Source: Ferroglobus sp.
GTDB lineage: Archaea > Halobacteriota > Archaeoglobi > Archaeoglobales > Archaeoglobaceae
Length of the DNA stretch: 11,216 nucleotides
Assembly: GCA_015523665.1 (NCBI GenBank)
Contig: WAJX01000131.1
Location: 1-11,216, forward strand
Direction: 5' to 3'
The translations under genes and the position numbers were made by a program. The notes below the pieces were generated by a model. That model had not been told where the DNA came from. It searched no databases and saw nothing but the letters and a program-made list of their open reading frames with translations. Below, piece after piece: positions 1 to 6,236 of this stretch. Position 1 is the stretch's first letter, and every line of letters begins with the position of its first letter.

Positions 1-1693
1 CTTCTTCAACTATTATATTCATTCCCTTGGATTTTAAAAATTTAAAGGTTCTACCAGCTAAAACAAATATATCCCCACTAACCAATCTTTCAGCAAACTC
101 CTCTTCAACTTTACCAACCATCTTACCATCTTTAGTTATGACTGCTATGGAAACCTCGTCGGGAATTGTACCAACATTCAAGTAATATATGGGTCTTAAA
201 AGCTTGCCTCTTCTACCAAACTCCATCCTTTCTTCGTCAAACCATATCTTTCCATAAACGTTCTTTCTTTCCAAATCAGAGTAGGTACCACTGAGATATC
301 TCAAAACTGATATGAATTCTTCTTTTGTTAGATTTCTGTATGGATACGCTCTCCTTATCAGATTTAGAGCTTCTTCAACTGTCCATTTTTTTTCTATAGC
401 CATTCCTACAATATGCTGACATAATACATCTAACGGCTTTTCTGGGATGTGAATTCTGTCGAGTTTCCTCTCTAAAGCCTCTTTTGCTAATACTGTGCAT
501 TCAACTAAATCATCGTGGTCAACTACAACTATCCTTCCAACGCTGGTTTCATGCAGTTTATGACCACTTCTACCAATTCTCTGTAAAGCTCTGTTTATGC
601 TTTTGGGTGAACCCAGCAGTATTATCTGGTCTATATAACCTATATCTATTCCAAGCTCTAAGGATGTTGAGCAAACGACACATCTCAATTCGCCATTCTT
701 TAACTTCTCCTCAACATCAAGTCTTACATCTTTAGATAAAGAAGAGTGATGAGCGGCAATTGGAAAATTATCTCCAAGTCTTTTTTTCAAGTGGAAAACA
801 ACTCTTTCTGTTGCACTTCTTGTATTTGTGAATATAAGGGTTGTTCTTGAGTTCAAAATTAATTCTGAAAGTTTTGAGTATAATTTATCACTTATCTCTT
901 CAGCTTCAGCTCTGAAAAAATCGTTTATTGGTGAGATCACTTTTATATCTATTTTTTTGTCAAATGTTACATCAGCTATTATACAATCCTTCTCTTTACC
1001 ATTTTCGTATCCCACAAGAAATTTTGCTACTTCTTCAAATGGATGAATTGTTGCTGAAAGCCCTATTCTGACCATTTTTCCATTTTGTATCCTCTCGAGT
1101 CTCTCTACAGATAAAGCAAGATGGCTCCCCCTTTTATTCTCTGCCATGGCGTGTATCTCATCAATTATGAGGTATCTAACATTTGTTAGAGCTTTAGAGA
1201 ACTTCGGGGAGCATAGAATTATTGCAAGACTTTCAGGAGTTGTGATTAGGATATGCGGTGGCTTTTTAACGTGTTTTTGCCTCTCGTTTACATCGGTATC
1301 TCCAGTTCTTACTGCTATTCTTATCTTCTGCAGTTCTATTTTCTTAGATTCTGCAAGCTCATATATCTCCTTTAACGGCTCCTCTAAATTCCTTTTTATA
1401 TCATTGTTTAAAGCTTTAAGTGGAGAGATGTAAATGACATATACTCTATCTTTTAATTCTTTCTTTACAGCCTTCTCAATTAAATAGCTTATAGCGGTGA
1501 GAAATCCAGCCAAAGTTTTCCCACTTCCAGTTGGAGAGGACACTAAAACATTGTTACCGTTGTAAGCTTCAACGATAGAGTATCTTTGGGGAGATGTGAA
1601 AGATGAATATTTTAATTTGAACCATTCGGCAACTAGGGGATGTAGACAAGAGAAAATTTCATCATCTCTATAAGCTTTACCACGAACAATCAT
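1..1693 (-). CDS. lhr: Lhr-type superfamily 2 ATP-dependent helicase, N-terminal part (C-terminus beyond window)
   Basis: Predicted ATP-driven nucleic-acid translocase/helicase of the Lhr (large helicase-related) group, whose members act in DNA repair or RNA processing. I translated all 564 codons present and found no stop or frameshift. Counting from the ATG at 1693: a Q-motif region with Gln36, Walker A SSPTGSGKT (52-60), motif Ia around SPLKALNND (90-98), motif II DEIH (178-181), motif III SATI (213-216), an AHHSSLS segment typical of Lhr proteins (314-320), motif V STSLELGID (342-350) and motif VI QRIGRSGH (371-378). The remaining ~190 residues should be the start of the winged-helix/Lhr core. 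Family members are commonly 800-900 residues, so a third is missing. The start is uncertain: an in-frame TTG at 1747 would add 18 residues, and the base composition only drops to intergenic levels beyond ~1750, which slightly favours it. Neither start has a clear ribosome binding site. Family confidence is high; the cellular role is inferred. Confidence 0.93.
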   Translation of the reverse strand, partial: MIVRGKAYRDDEIFSCLHPLVAEWFKLKYSSFTSPQRYSIVEAYNGNNVLVSSPTGSGKTLAGFLTAISYLIEKAVKKELKDRVYVIYISPLKALNNDIKRNLEEPLKEIYELAESKKIELQKIRIAVRTGDTDVNERQKHVKKPPHILITTPESLAIILCSPKFSKALTNVRYLIIDEIHAMAENKRGSHLALSVERLERIQNGKMVRIGLSATIHPFEEVAKFLVGYENGKEKDCIIADVTFDKKIDIKVISPINDFFRAEAEEISDKLYSKLSELILNSRTTLIFTNTRSATERVVFHLKKRLGDNFPIAAHHSSLSKDVRLDVEEKLKNGELRCVVCSTSLELGIDIGYIDQIILLGSPKSINRALQRIGRSGHKLHETSVGRIVVVDHDDLVECTVLAKEALERKLDRIHIPEKPLDVLCQHIVGMAIEKKWTVEEALNLIRRAYPYRNLTKEEFISVLRYLSGTYSDLERKNVYGKIWFDEERMEFGRRGKLLRPIYYLNVGTIPDEVSIAVITKDGKMVGKVEEEFAERLVSGDIFVLAGRTFKFLKSKGMNIIVEE

Positions 1694-1747
1694 CCATTGA
1701 AATTTGCCATATATGTATTTCAATAATTCGATATTCGGTATGTGCAA

Positions 1748-1935
1748 CTCATTATGATATTAAAGTAGATTAAGTTCATATATAAATTATATGATAATAT
1801 ATTATATTTATTTAAATAATTAATTAGTATATAATTTAATTGTATGTAATATGAAATTTTAATTTTTGGATATGAATTTTTAATGATAAAAATATTAATT
1901 TATAAATAAAAAATAAATAGAGTTATATAAAATTG
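1748..1935. other. AT-rich intergenic stretch between helicase and membrane-protein genes
   Basis: There is no gene here. 1801-1860 contains only four G/C among 60 bases. On the minus strand, 1899-1921 is T-rich just after the membrane-protein stop codon and is a plausible archaeal-style terminator. An imperfect direct repeat, ATATGAA followed by T-rich DNA, occurs at 1849 and 1870. No hairpin with GC pairs is visible. Confidence 0.6.
1779..1786 (-). promoter_or_regulatory. Probable TATA box of the Lhr-type helicase gene
   Basis: On the minus strand this reads TTTATATA. With transcription starting ~25 bases downstream (around 1756), the leader would be ~9 bases for the TTG start at 1747 or ~63 for the ATG at 1693. 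The surrounding DNA is so AT-rich that other TATA-like strings exist, so the assignment rests mainly on spacing. Confidence 0.4.
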
Positions 1936-2316
1936 TTAAACAGGGCGTCCAAAGAACTCTTTTACATGCGGTCTCGTTAGATAATATAGTATTATGACTG
2001 CTATGATTATCCCTATAATTCCTCCAGGGAGAGATAGGATGTTGACTATTATGCTGATCACGGAAAATATTATTGCAAGCCACCAAGCCCATCCTTTTCC
2101 ATTCCATAGCCCATAAGCTAAAATGAACGCTATGATGCCTAAAATTACAAGCACCAGTGCCATAATCACTGCAAATACACCAAAAACTATACCAGCCATC
2201 GGAACAGCACTACCCATGGATGCAAGAACCATCATCCCTGCTGCTCCAAGAAACATTAGTATCCCAGCTATTATCTCTAAAATTGCTAAAATCGTAACAC
2301 CAGTAGGCCTTTCCAT
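1936..2316 (-). CDS. Small integral membrane protein, about four transmembrane segments, function unknown
   Basis: This 126-residue protein is almost entirely hydrophobic. Probable membrane spans are at about 7-33, 40-68, 76-95 and 98-113, separated by short turns. Conspicuous points are an N-terminal RPTGVTILAILEI segment, a GLWNGKGWAWWLA stretch (69-81) before the third span, a SLPGGIIG turn (95-102), and a polar tail ending YLTRPHVKEFFG (112-123). I recall similar short membrane proteins with the RPTGVT start and RPHVK tail in several archaea, so I treat it as a conserved archaeal family, but I cannot assign a function or a Pfam number. There is no signal-peptide cleavage site, and no catalytic or metal-binding residues stand out. 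The ATG at 2316 has no ribosome binding site, but a TATA box lies 24 bases upstream, which fits a leaderless message. The neighbours, a helicase and tRNA-Phe, give no functional hint. Confidence 0.82.
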   Translation of the reverse strand: MERPTGVTILAILEIIAGILMFLGAAGMMVLASMGSAVPMAGIVFGVFAVIMALVLVILGIIAFILAYGLWNGKGWAWWLAIIFSVISIIVNILSLPGGIIGIIIAVIILYYLTRPHVKEFFGRPV

Positions 2317-2336
2317 AATAGGTAAAATTTTTTTAA

Positions 2337-2350
2337 TTATAAATATCTTT
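2337..2350 (-). promoter_or_regulatory. BRE/TATA promoter of the small membrane-protein gene (leaderless)
   Basis: On the minus strand, a purine-rich BRE-like AAAG (2347-2350) is followed by the TATA element ATTTATAA (2337-2344). The TATA centre is ~24 bases from the ATG at 2316, so transcription should start at or within a base or two of the start codon. No Shine-Dalgarno sequence is present, consistent with leaderless translation. Confidence 0.6.
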
Positions 2351-2443
2351 CGCCACTAAATTTTAAAAATAGCAATTATAATAATATGATGTTTGTTTAT
2401 TATTTTAAAATTCAAATATAAAATCTTCTATTTTTTATAAATA

Positions 2444-2517
2444 TGCCCGGACCCGGATTTGAACCGGGGACAATGCGGTCTTCAGCCGCACGCTCTCCCT
2501 GGCTGAGCTATCCGGGC
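2444..2517 (-). tRNA. tRNA-Phe: tRNA-Phe (anticodon GAA)
   Basis: The minus strand folds into a complete 74-base cloverleaf: 7-bp acceptor stem (GCCCGGA/TCCGGGC), 4-bp D stem (GCTC/GAGC), 5-bp anticodon stem (TGCGG/CCGCA), a 7-base loop CTGAAGA with anticodon GAA (complement of 2481-2483), a 5-base variable region, a 5-bp T stem (CCCGG/CCGGG) with loop TTCAAAT, and discriminator A. The CCA end is not encoded, and there is no intron. It is 49/74 G+C in a window of about one-third GC, with G-C pairs at six of seven acceptor positions. This is the usual signature of a thermophile. It delivers phenylalanine to UUC and UUU codons. Confidence 0.98.
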
Positions 2518-2543
2518 TCATTTAACTTTTAAAGTTTTCTCAG

Positions 2544-2562
2544 TATTTTTAATTTTTGGTTG
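2544..2562 (-). promoter_or_regulatory. Probable BRE/TATA promoter of tRNA-Phe
   Basis: On the minus strand a BRE-like CAACCAAAAA is followed by TTAAAAATA, with the A/T core centred near 2549, ~32 bases before the tRNA 5' end at 2517. This would start transcription a few bases upstream of the mature end. A nearer TATA-like CTTTAAAAG (around 2526-2534) is too close to the gene to serve. Confidence 0.45.
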
Positions 2563-2604
2563 CACTTTAGAAAATTTTTTCATTATACATCTTCATCTTT
2601 AACT

Positions 2605-3432
2605 ATGAAGCTTGTTATTGCCCATACACCAGATGCTGATGATGCTTTTATGTTTTATGCGATGGTAAGTGGTAAAATACCTTTAGATTTCGAAATAGAA
2701 CACGTTGTTGAGGACATTGAGATGTTAAATAAAAAAGCTTTTAATGCAGAGTTTGATGTTACAGCGATTTCAGTTCATGCTTATGCTTATTTAGTGGATA
2801 AATATAGAATTCTCTCTACTGGAGCTAGTGTTGGAGATGGTTATGGTCCGATAGTTGTGGCTAGAGAGGATGTTGATTTGAGCAATTTAACTAGTAATCT
2901 AGCTATAGCTGTTCCTGGAAAGCTTACAACTGGTTATCTTCTCCTTAGATTAGCTGTAGATAAATTTAAAGCAATTGAAATGAAATTCGATGAGATATTA
3001 AGAGCTGTAAAAACTGGTAAAGTTGACGCCGGGTTAATTATCCATGAAGGACAGATAACATATGTTAAATATGGTCTAAAAAAAGTCTTTGATCTTTGGG
3101 AGTGGTGGTATGAAAATACGAAGCTACCTTTACCACTTGGTATTAATGTTATAAGGAGGAAATTGGATATAGATGTGCAAAAGAAATTGCTTAGAGCTTT
3201 GAGAGAAAGTGTGAAATATGCTTTAGAAAATCCAGATGAAGCTACGAGATATGCTATGATATATTCAAGAGGAATGGATTTTGAAATGACAAAAAAATTT
3301 GCGATGATGTATGTGAACAGATACACATTGGAAATGTCAGAAAATGTTAAGAAGGGAATTGAGAAACTTTACAGAATGGCTGAAGAGAAAGGCTTATTTC
3401 AATTCCCAAGTATAGATCTTGTGGAAATATAA
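2605..3432 (+). CDS. mqnD: 1,4-dihydroxy-6-naphthoate synthase (MqnD), futalosine menaquinone pathway
   Basis: MqnD converts cyclic dehypoxanthine futalosine to 1,4-dihydroxy-6-naphthoate in the futalosine route to menaquinone; it is cytoplasmic and has the two-lobe fold of periplasmic binding proteins. The 275-residue sequence follows the family from end to end: HTPDADDAFMFYAM (7-20), VTAISVHAYAYLVDKY (52-67), GDGYGPIVVA (77-86), AVPGKLTTGYLLL (102-114), GLIIHEGQITYVKYGL (143-158) with His147-Glu148 matching the catalytic histidine region of Thermus MqnD, and WWYENTKLPLPLG. The start was set at ATG 2605 because homologues begin just before the first conserved block; an in-frame TTG at 2560 would add 15 unlike residues and overlap the tRNA promoter. 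There is no Shine-Dalgarno sequence. No other mqn gene lies in the window. Some archaeal relatives without menaquinone are annotated only as binding-protein-like, but the motif match here is strong. Confidence 0.92.
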   Translation: MKLVIAHTPDADDAFMFYAMVSGKIPLDFEIEHVVEDIEMLNKKAFNAEFDVTAISVHAYAYLVDKYRILSTGASVGDGYGPIVVAREDVDLSNLTSNLAIAVPGKLTTGYLLLRLAVDKFKAIEMKFDEILRAVKTGKVDAGLIIHEGQITYVKYGLKKVFDLWEWWYENTKLPLPLGINVIRRKLDIDVQKKLLRALRESVKYALENPDEATRYAMIYSRGMDFEMTKKFAMMYVNRYTLEMSENVKKGIEKLYRMAEEKGLFQFPSIDLVEI

Positions 3433-3540
3433 TAATAGTAGTATTAAATAAAATAATAAATAATAAAATAATAAATGAGTAAATCAATAGGAGAAGAATA
3501 AATAAATATAAATTCTTGTTGATACGATGGTGGAAAGAGT
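3433..3540 (+). promoter_or_regulatory. recJ leader: AAT-rich simple sequence, weak TATA-like element and ribosome binding site
   Basis: 3440-3476 is a low-complexity run of irregular AATA/AATAAT units. A TATA-like AATAAATATAAAT lies around 3501-3513, but its spacing to the start is not sharp. GGTGG at 3529-3533, seven bases before the ATG at 3541, matches the archaeal Shine-Dalgarno core and fixes the recJ start. No T-rich terminator follows mqnD, so read-through from mqnD is possible. Confidence 0.4.
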
Positions 3541-4827
3541 ATGCTTGATATGCTCAGAGTTGAGGCTAAAAAAGCTAAAGACATTATTGAAAAACATGAT
3601 TTTGTGAGAATATATACTCATTACGATGTAGATGGAATCTCATCTTCAGCAATAATCGCAACAGCCCTTTTAAGAATGGGAAAACAATTTCAAATTACAT
3701 TCCTAAAGGGTTTAAATGAAGGTGTGATGCATGAAGATGGACTTGCAATTTTTACAGATATGGGGAGTAGCTATCCTGAAGTAATCTCGGAGATAGAAAC
3801 AGATGTGATCGTTATAGATCATCATTTTCCAATTGGAAAAATTGAAGCTAAAAAAGAATTCGCGCATGTTAATCCTCATTTAGCTGGATTTGATGGATCT
3901 TTTGAACTTTCAGCTAGTGGTTCGGCTTTTGTAGTTGCTGAAAGTCTCGGAGAGAATTATGACCTTACAGCAATCGCCTTACTTGGCATGATTGGGGATA
4001 AACAAAAGATATCAGGTGGGAATGAGGAAATTATAAAATTGGGTATCGAGAAGGGGTATATTGTTCAATCAGATGGGTTAAGAATAATTTCGGGAAAGCT
4101 TTCTGAAATTCTGAAACTGTCTATTGAGCCATATTTAGGATTTAATAACGACAGAGATGTTGAAGATTTTTTGAAAAAAGTTGGGTTAGATGGGGATAAA
4201 AATGTTGATGATCTCAGTAAAGAGGAGGAGATTAAATTAGCAAATGCGATAACCCTAAGGGTTTTGAGGAATAACGCTTATGAAGGGGTTGTGGAGAGCT
4301 TTATAGGTAAGAAATTCATTATACCTAAAGAGTTGATAAAAAACGCGGTTATGATGAGTGAAGTGGTAAATGCATGTGGTAGAAAAGGCGCTCAAAGTAT
4401 CGGATTCGCATTATGTATGAGGGATGATAGATATCTGGAGAAGTCTATTAAAATATGGAGAGATTTTCAGAAACAAATAGCTGAGGAGTTGGTTAAGAGG
4501 AGAGATGATGTAAAGGAAGGTTTTTGTATAAGGTATCTTATCATGGAAAATGCTCCTTCGACAAGTACGATCGCAACTATTTATTCGAGATATCTCTTTG
4601 GTGATAAACCCTTTATTGCTATTAACATAAAAAAAGATGGTAAAGTAAAAGTTTCTGCTAGAGCGAATGAGAAGATAGCAGAAAGAATAGACCTCGCAGA
4701 GGTTATGAGAAAAGCCTCAGAAAAAGTTGGTGGGAAAGGAGGAGGACATAGAGTTGCAGCTGGGGCGAACATAAGTTCTGAAAATATTGAAGAATTCATA
4801 AAAGAGGTTGATAGACTTTGTTGCTGA
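3541..4827 (+). CDS. recJ: Archaeal RecJ-like DHH/DHHA1 phosphoesterase (single-strand exonuclease family)
   Basis: Predicted metal-dependent exonuclease of the DHH superfamily; archaeal RecJ-like proteins degrade single-stranded DNA or RNA, and some bind GINS at the replication fork. The 428-residue protein has the whole active site: motif I THYDVDG (26-32), motif II Asp73 in FTDMGSS, motif III DHH (93-95), motif IV Asp153 in GMIGDK (149-154), and near the C-terminus the DHHA1 nucleotide-binding signature GGGHRVAAG (400-408). Nothing appears missing. Its end overlaps the start of pcc1 by ten bases, so the two are co-translated. In many archaea a gene of this type sits beside pcc1 between rps15 and rps3ae; here mqnD and ribL flank the pair. 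Whether this is the GINS-binding (GAN) form or the other archaeal RecJ type cannot be told from motifs alone. Confidence 0.9.
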   Translation: MLDMLRVEAKKAKDIIEKHDFVRIYTHYDVDGISSSAIIATALLRMGKQFQITFLKGLNEGVMHEDGLAIFTDMGSSYPEVISEIETDVIVIDHHFPIGKIEAKKEFAHVNPHLAGFDGSFELSASGSAFVVAESLGENYDLTAIALLGMIGDKQKISGGNEEIIKLGIEKGYIVQSDGLRIISGKLSEILKLSIEPYLGFNNDRDVEDFLKKVGLDGDKNVDDLSKEEEIKLANAITLRVLRNNAYEGVVESFIGKKFIIPKELIKNAVMMSEVVNACGRKGAQSIGFALCMRDDRYLEKSIKIWRDFQKQIAEELVKRRDDVKEGFCIRYLIMENAPSTSTIATIYSRYLFGDKPFIAINIKKDGKVKVSARANEKIAERIDLAEVMRKASEKVGGKGGGHRVAAGANISSENIEEFIKEVDRLCC

Positions 4828-5081
4828 AGGCAAAAATTAAGATGGATATTAGTGATGCTGACATTATAGCTAAGGCGTTAAAACCAGATGATCTAGAATG
4901 GGCAAAATCTAGCTTTGAAATGGTAGAAAAGAGTGGAGAGAAAATTAAAGTTCTTATAATTGAAGTTAAAACGAAAAAAATTGGAGCGATGATAAATGCG
5001 GTTGATGACTTTCTAATTAACATCAAAACTGCTTTATCTGTTCTAAACGCTGTTGAGCAATCTTCAAAATCCTTTCAATAA
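4818..5081 (+). CDS. pcc1: KEOPS complex subunit Pcc1
   Basis: Pcc1 is the small dimerising subunit of KEOPS, which with Kae1, Bud32 and Cgi121 makes the t6A base next to the anticodon of ANN-decoding tRNAs. The 87-residue protein has the expected beta-alpha-beta-beta-alpha layout: an opening strand LLKAKIKMDIS, a helix ADIIAKALKPDD, a strand pair including IKVLIIEVKT, then a long helix with the family-typical INAVDDFLINIKTALSV. I chose the TTG at 4818 because GAGGT at 4804-4808 is well placed as a ribosome binding site and because the first strand would be lost with the ATG at 4842. The start lies inside the recJ end, implying translational coupling. Its last 59 bases also encode, on the other strand, the C-terminus of RibL. 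Pcc1 is short and variable, so the call rests on pattern, length and the recJ neighbour. Confidence 0.85.
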   Translation: MLLKAKIKMDISDADIIAKALKPDDLEWAKSSFEMVEKSGEKIKVLIIEVKTKKIGAMINAVDDFLINIKTALSVLNAVEQSSKSFQ

Positions 5082-5526
5082 TCTTAGCGGAGCTACATAA
5101 CTCACAATCCACTTTCGTCTTTATCCTTATAACCTTACAATTTAAACCCCTTTTTTTTAATTCATTTTTAAGCCAATCTTCATCGAAATGTTGATCAAAA
5201 CCTAAAGCGATAATATCAGGTTTGAACTTCTCTACTGGCTTGAATATGTCAGTTTCATCACCTAAAACTGCTTCATCGACAACTTTTAGGGATGAGACGA
5301 CTTTTAACCTCTGCTCCTCTGGAATTATTGGTTTAGGTTTATGTTTCACATTCTTGTCTCTGGCTACTATAACTATCAAATAGTCTCCAAGCTTTTTAGC
5401 TTCTTCAAGAAATGCTATATGACCCGGATGGAGTATATCAAACGTACCAGTTGCTATCACCTTTTTCATTTTTTTTGTTGTTTTTGTTTTTATCTCTGTC
5501 TTTGTTTTTTCTACCATCTTTTCCAT
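5023..5526 (-). CDS. ribL: FAD synthetase RibL (cytidylyltransferase-family nucleotidyltransferase)
   Basis: RibL is the archaeal FAD synthetase: it transfers a nucleotidyl group to FMN, making FAD. The nucleotidyltransferase fold is evident from GTFDILHPGH (27-36) with the HxGH catalytic motif, IVIVARDKNVKHKP, the IIPEEQRLKVV helix, and the ALGFDQ strand end. A cysteine-rich C-terminal part (a Cys in LNCKV, then CELC) recalls the cysteines tied to air sensitivity in the Methanocaldococcus enzyme. The longest frame gives 167 residues, but the first 19 (Lys/Thr-rich) are not family-like. Met20 (start at 5469) would give 148 residues, the usual length, so the true start may be 5469. No start has a clear Shine-Dalgarno site. 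Its 3' end overlaps pcc1 convergently. It probably has its own promoter in the gap after the JAMM gene. Confidence 0.88.
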   Translation of the reverse strand: MEKMVEKTKTEIKTKTTKKMKKVIATGTFDILHPGHIAFLEEAKKLGDYLIVIVARDKNVKHKPKPIIPEEQRLKVVSSLKVVDEAVLGDETDIFKPVEKFKPDIIALGFDQHFDEDWLKNELKKRGLNCKVIRIKTKVDCELCSSAKIIERILKIAQQRLEQIKQF

Positions 5527-5645
5527 AAAACCAATTCAGTTTAACGAAATAAAAATTACGTTATTTTTTGTCATCTTTTTAAAATTTATTCATTTATTTT
5601 ATTATTTTTAAAATATTATCGATAACCATATTATTAATAATAGTG
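5527..5645 (-). promoter_or_regulatory. Gap between JAMM and ribL genes with probable ribL promoter
   Basis: On the minus strand a TTTTAAAAAG element centred near 5580 would start transcription around 5554, giving a leader of ~28 bases to the ATG at 5526 or ~85 to the one at 5469. A weaker TTTTTATTT around 5548-5556 would instead make the longer form leaderless. The gap holds no gene and no GC-paired hairpin. Confidence 0.35.
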
Positions 5646-6002
5646 TCAAAATACTACAACTTCCACTTCCTCACCTCTGGAATTGAATGCTTTCCAACAT
5701 TTATTGCAATATGGATAATGAATTATTATATGTAACTTTCCGTATGATTGGAATGTTCTTATATCTTCTTGTGACGGATAGGGATTTCTGCTTGGGTGAG
5801 AATGAACTGTTCCTAAGATTCTCATGCCTATGGGGAGTAGATCTGGAGAGAAAAGAGCAAAGCTCTCGCCTCCTTGAAATGGTAGATATAGAAATTCTTC
5901 AATAACGTCTTTTTTACCAGTTAGAAGAGCAAAAAACTCAAATGGGTGATTATTTTTAGCTATATCTATTAAGGCATCGATTAACTCTTTTCTAATTTTC
6001 AT
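5646..6002 (-). CDS. Stand-alone JAMM/MPN+ metalloprotease (Mov34/PAD-1 family, AF2198-like)
   Basis: A single-domain zinc isopeptidase of the type that removes ubiquitin-like SAMP modifiers in archaea. All zinc and catalytic residues are visible in 118 residues: Glu22 in HPFEFFALLTG, and His67, His69, Ser77 and Asp80 in TVHSHPSRNPYPSQED, an exact HxH-x7-S-x2-D motif. The sequence recalls the structurally known Archaeoglobus AF2198 in length and in blocks such as DLLPIGMRILGTVHSHP and GKLHIIIHYPY, from memory. A CxxC pair (Cys99, Cys102 in YCNKCWKAF) is an added feature that I do not recall in AF2198. The start at 6002 is secure: AAGGAGG lies seven bases upstream. No SAMP or E1-like gene is nearby, so the substrate cannot be inferred from context; ribL downstream on the same strand looks separately transcribed. 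Confidence 0.92.
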   Translation of the reverse strand: MKIRKELIDALIDIAKNNHPFEFFALLTGKKDVIEEFLYLPFQGGESFALFSPDLLPIGMRILGTVHSHPSRNPYPSQEDIRTFQSYGKLHIIIHYPYCNKCWKAFNSRGEEVEVVVF

Positions 6003-6009
6003 TCTTTTT

Positions 6010-6056
6010 CCTCCTTTATTTTTAATTAGTTTAATTAGCTTGGCTCATTTTTATAC
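6010..6056 (-). promoter_or_regulatory. JAMM gene promoter and strong ribosome binding site
   Basis: On the minus strand the TATA element GTATAAAAA (6048-6056) is followed ~25 bases on by the expected start of transcription near 6026. GGAGG (6010-6014) then sits seven bases before the ATG. This is one of the two strongest Shine-Dalgarno sites in the window, and it contrasts with the leaderless-type gene at 1936-2316. Confidence 0.6.
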
Positions 6057-6082
6057 ATTTTGTCAACTATTCTAAAACTTAT

Positions 6083-6118
6083 TTCTAAACTTTAAACTTT
6101 AAATTAAAGTCTTTAGAA
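6083..6118. repeat. Nested inverted repeat between divergent JAMM and glutamate synthase promoters
   Basis: A perfect 15-base dyad ACTTTAAATTAAAGT (6096-6110) lies inside a second inverted repeat, TTCTAAA (6083-6089) and TTTAGAA (6112-6118). The one-base centre makes a hairpin unlikely, so a protein-binding dyad is the more natural reading. The local sequence is AT-rich, and chance or simple-sequence drift cannot be excluded. Confidence 0.4.
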
Positions 6119-6236
6119 TGATCTTCCGAATTTTCTCTTTTTAATTTAAATTTTAAATTTTTTGAAATTAATTTTTGAAGAAAAGGAAAATTATAACATA
6201 ACTACGTATATCATTGTATGTCTATAATTCGCAAGC

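Noticed and set aside
484..1433. Three open frames on the plus strand (484-735, 828-1046, 1146-1433)
   Set aside because: They lie antisense to the continuous helicase frame, have no ribosome binding sites, and their peptides are low-quality translations of helicase motifs read backwards.
2123..2359. Plus-strand open frame opposite the membrane-protein gene
   Set aside because: The minus-strand protein has clear transmembrane pattern, promoter and recognisable end motifs; the plus-strand frame is its mirror.
3440..3476. AATA/AATAAT repeats considered as a CRISPR-like or tandem repeat locus
   Set aside because: Units are irregular, only a few bases long and without spacers; this is ordinary AT-rich simple sequence, seen again at 11041-11062.
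3527..3607. Possible small upstream frame starting at the ATG 14 bases before recJ
   Set aside because: It is out of frame with recJ, has no ribosome binding site of its own, and the GTGG of its start is better explained as the recJ ribosome binding site.
5151..5158. Eight Ts on the plus strand as a terminator for recJ-pcc1
   Set aside because: The run is the complement of lysine codons in ribL and lies 70 bases past the pcc1 stop; it may act as a terminator, but nothing separates this from coding constraint.
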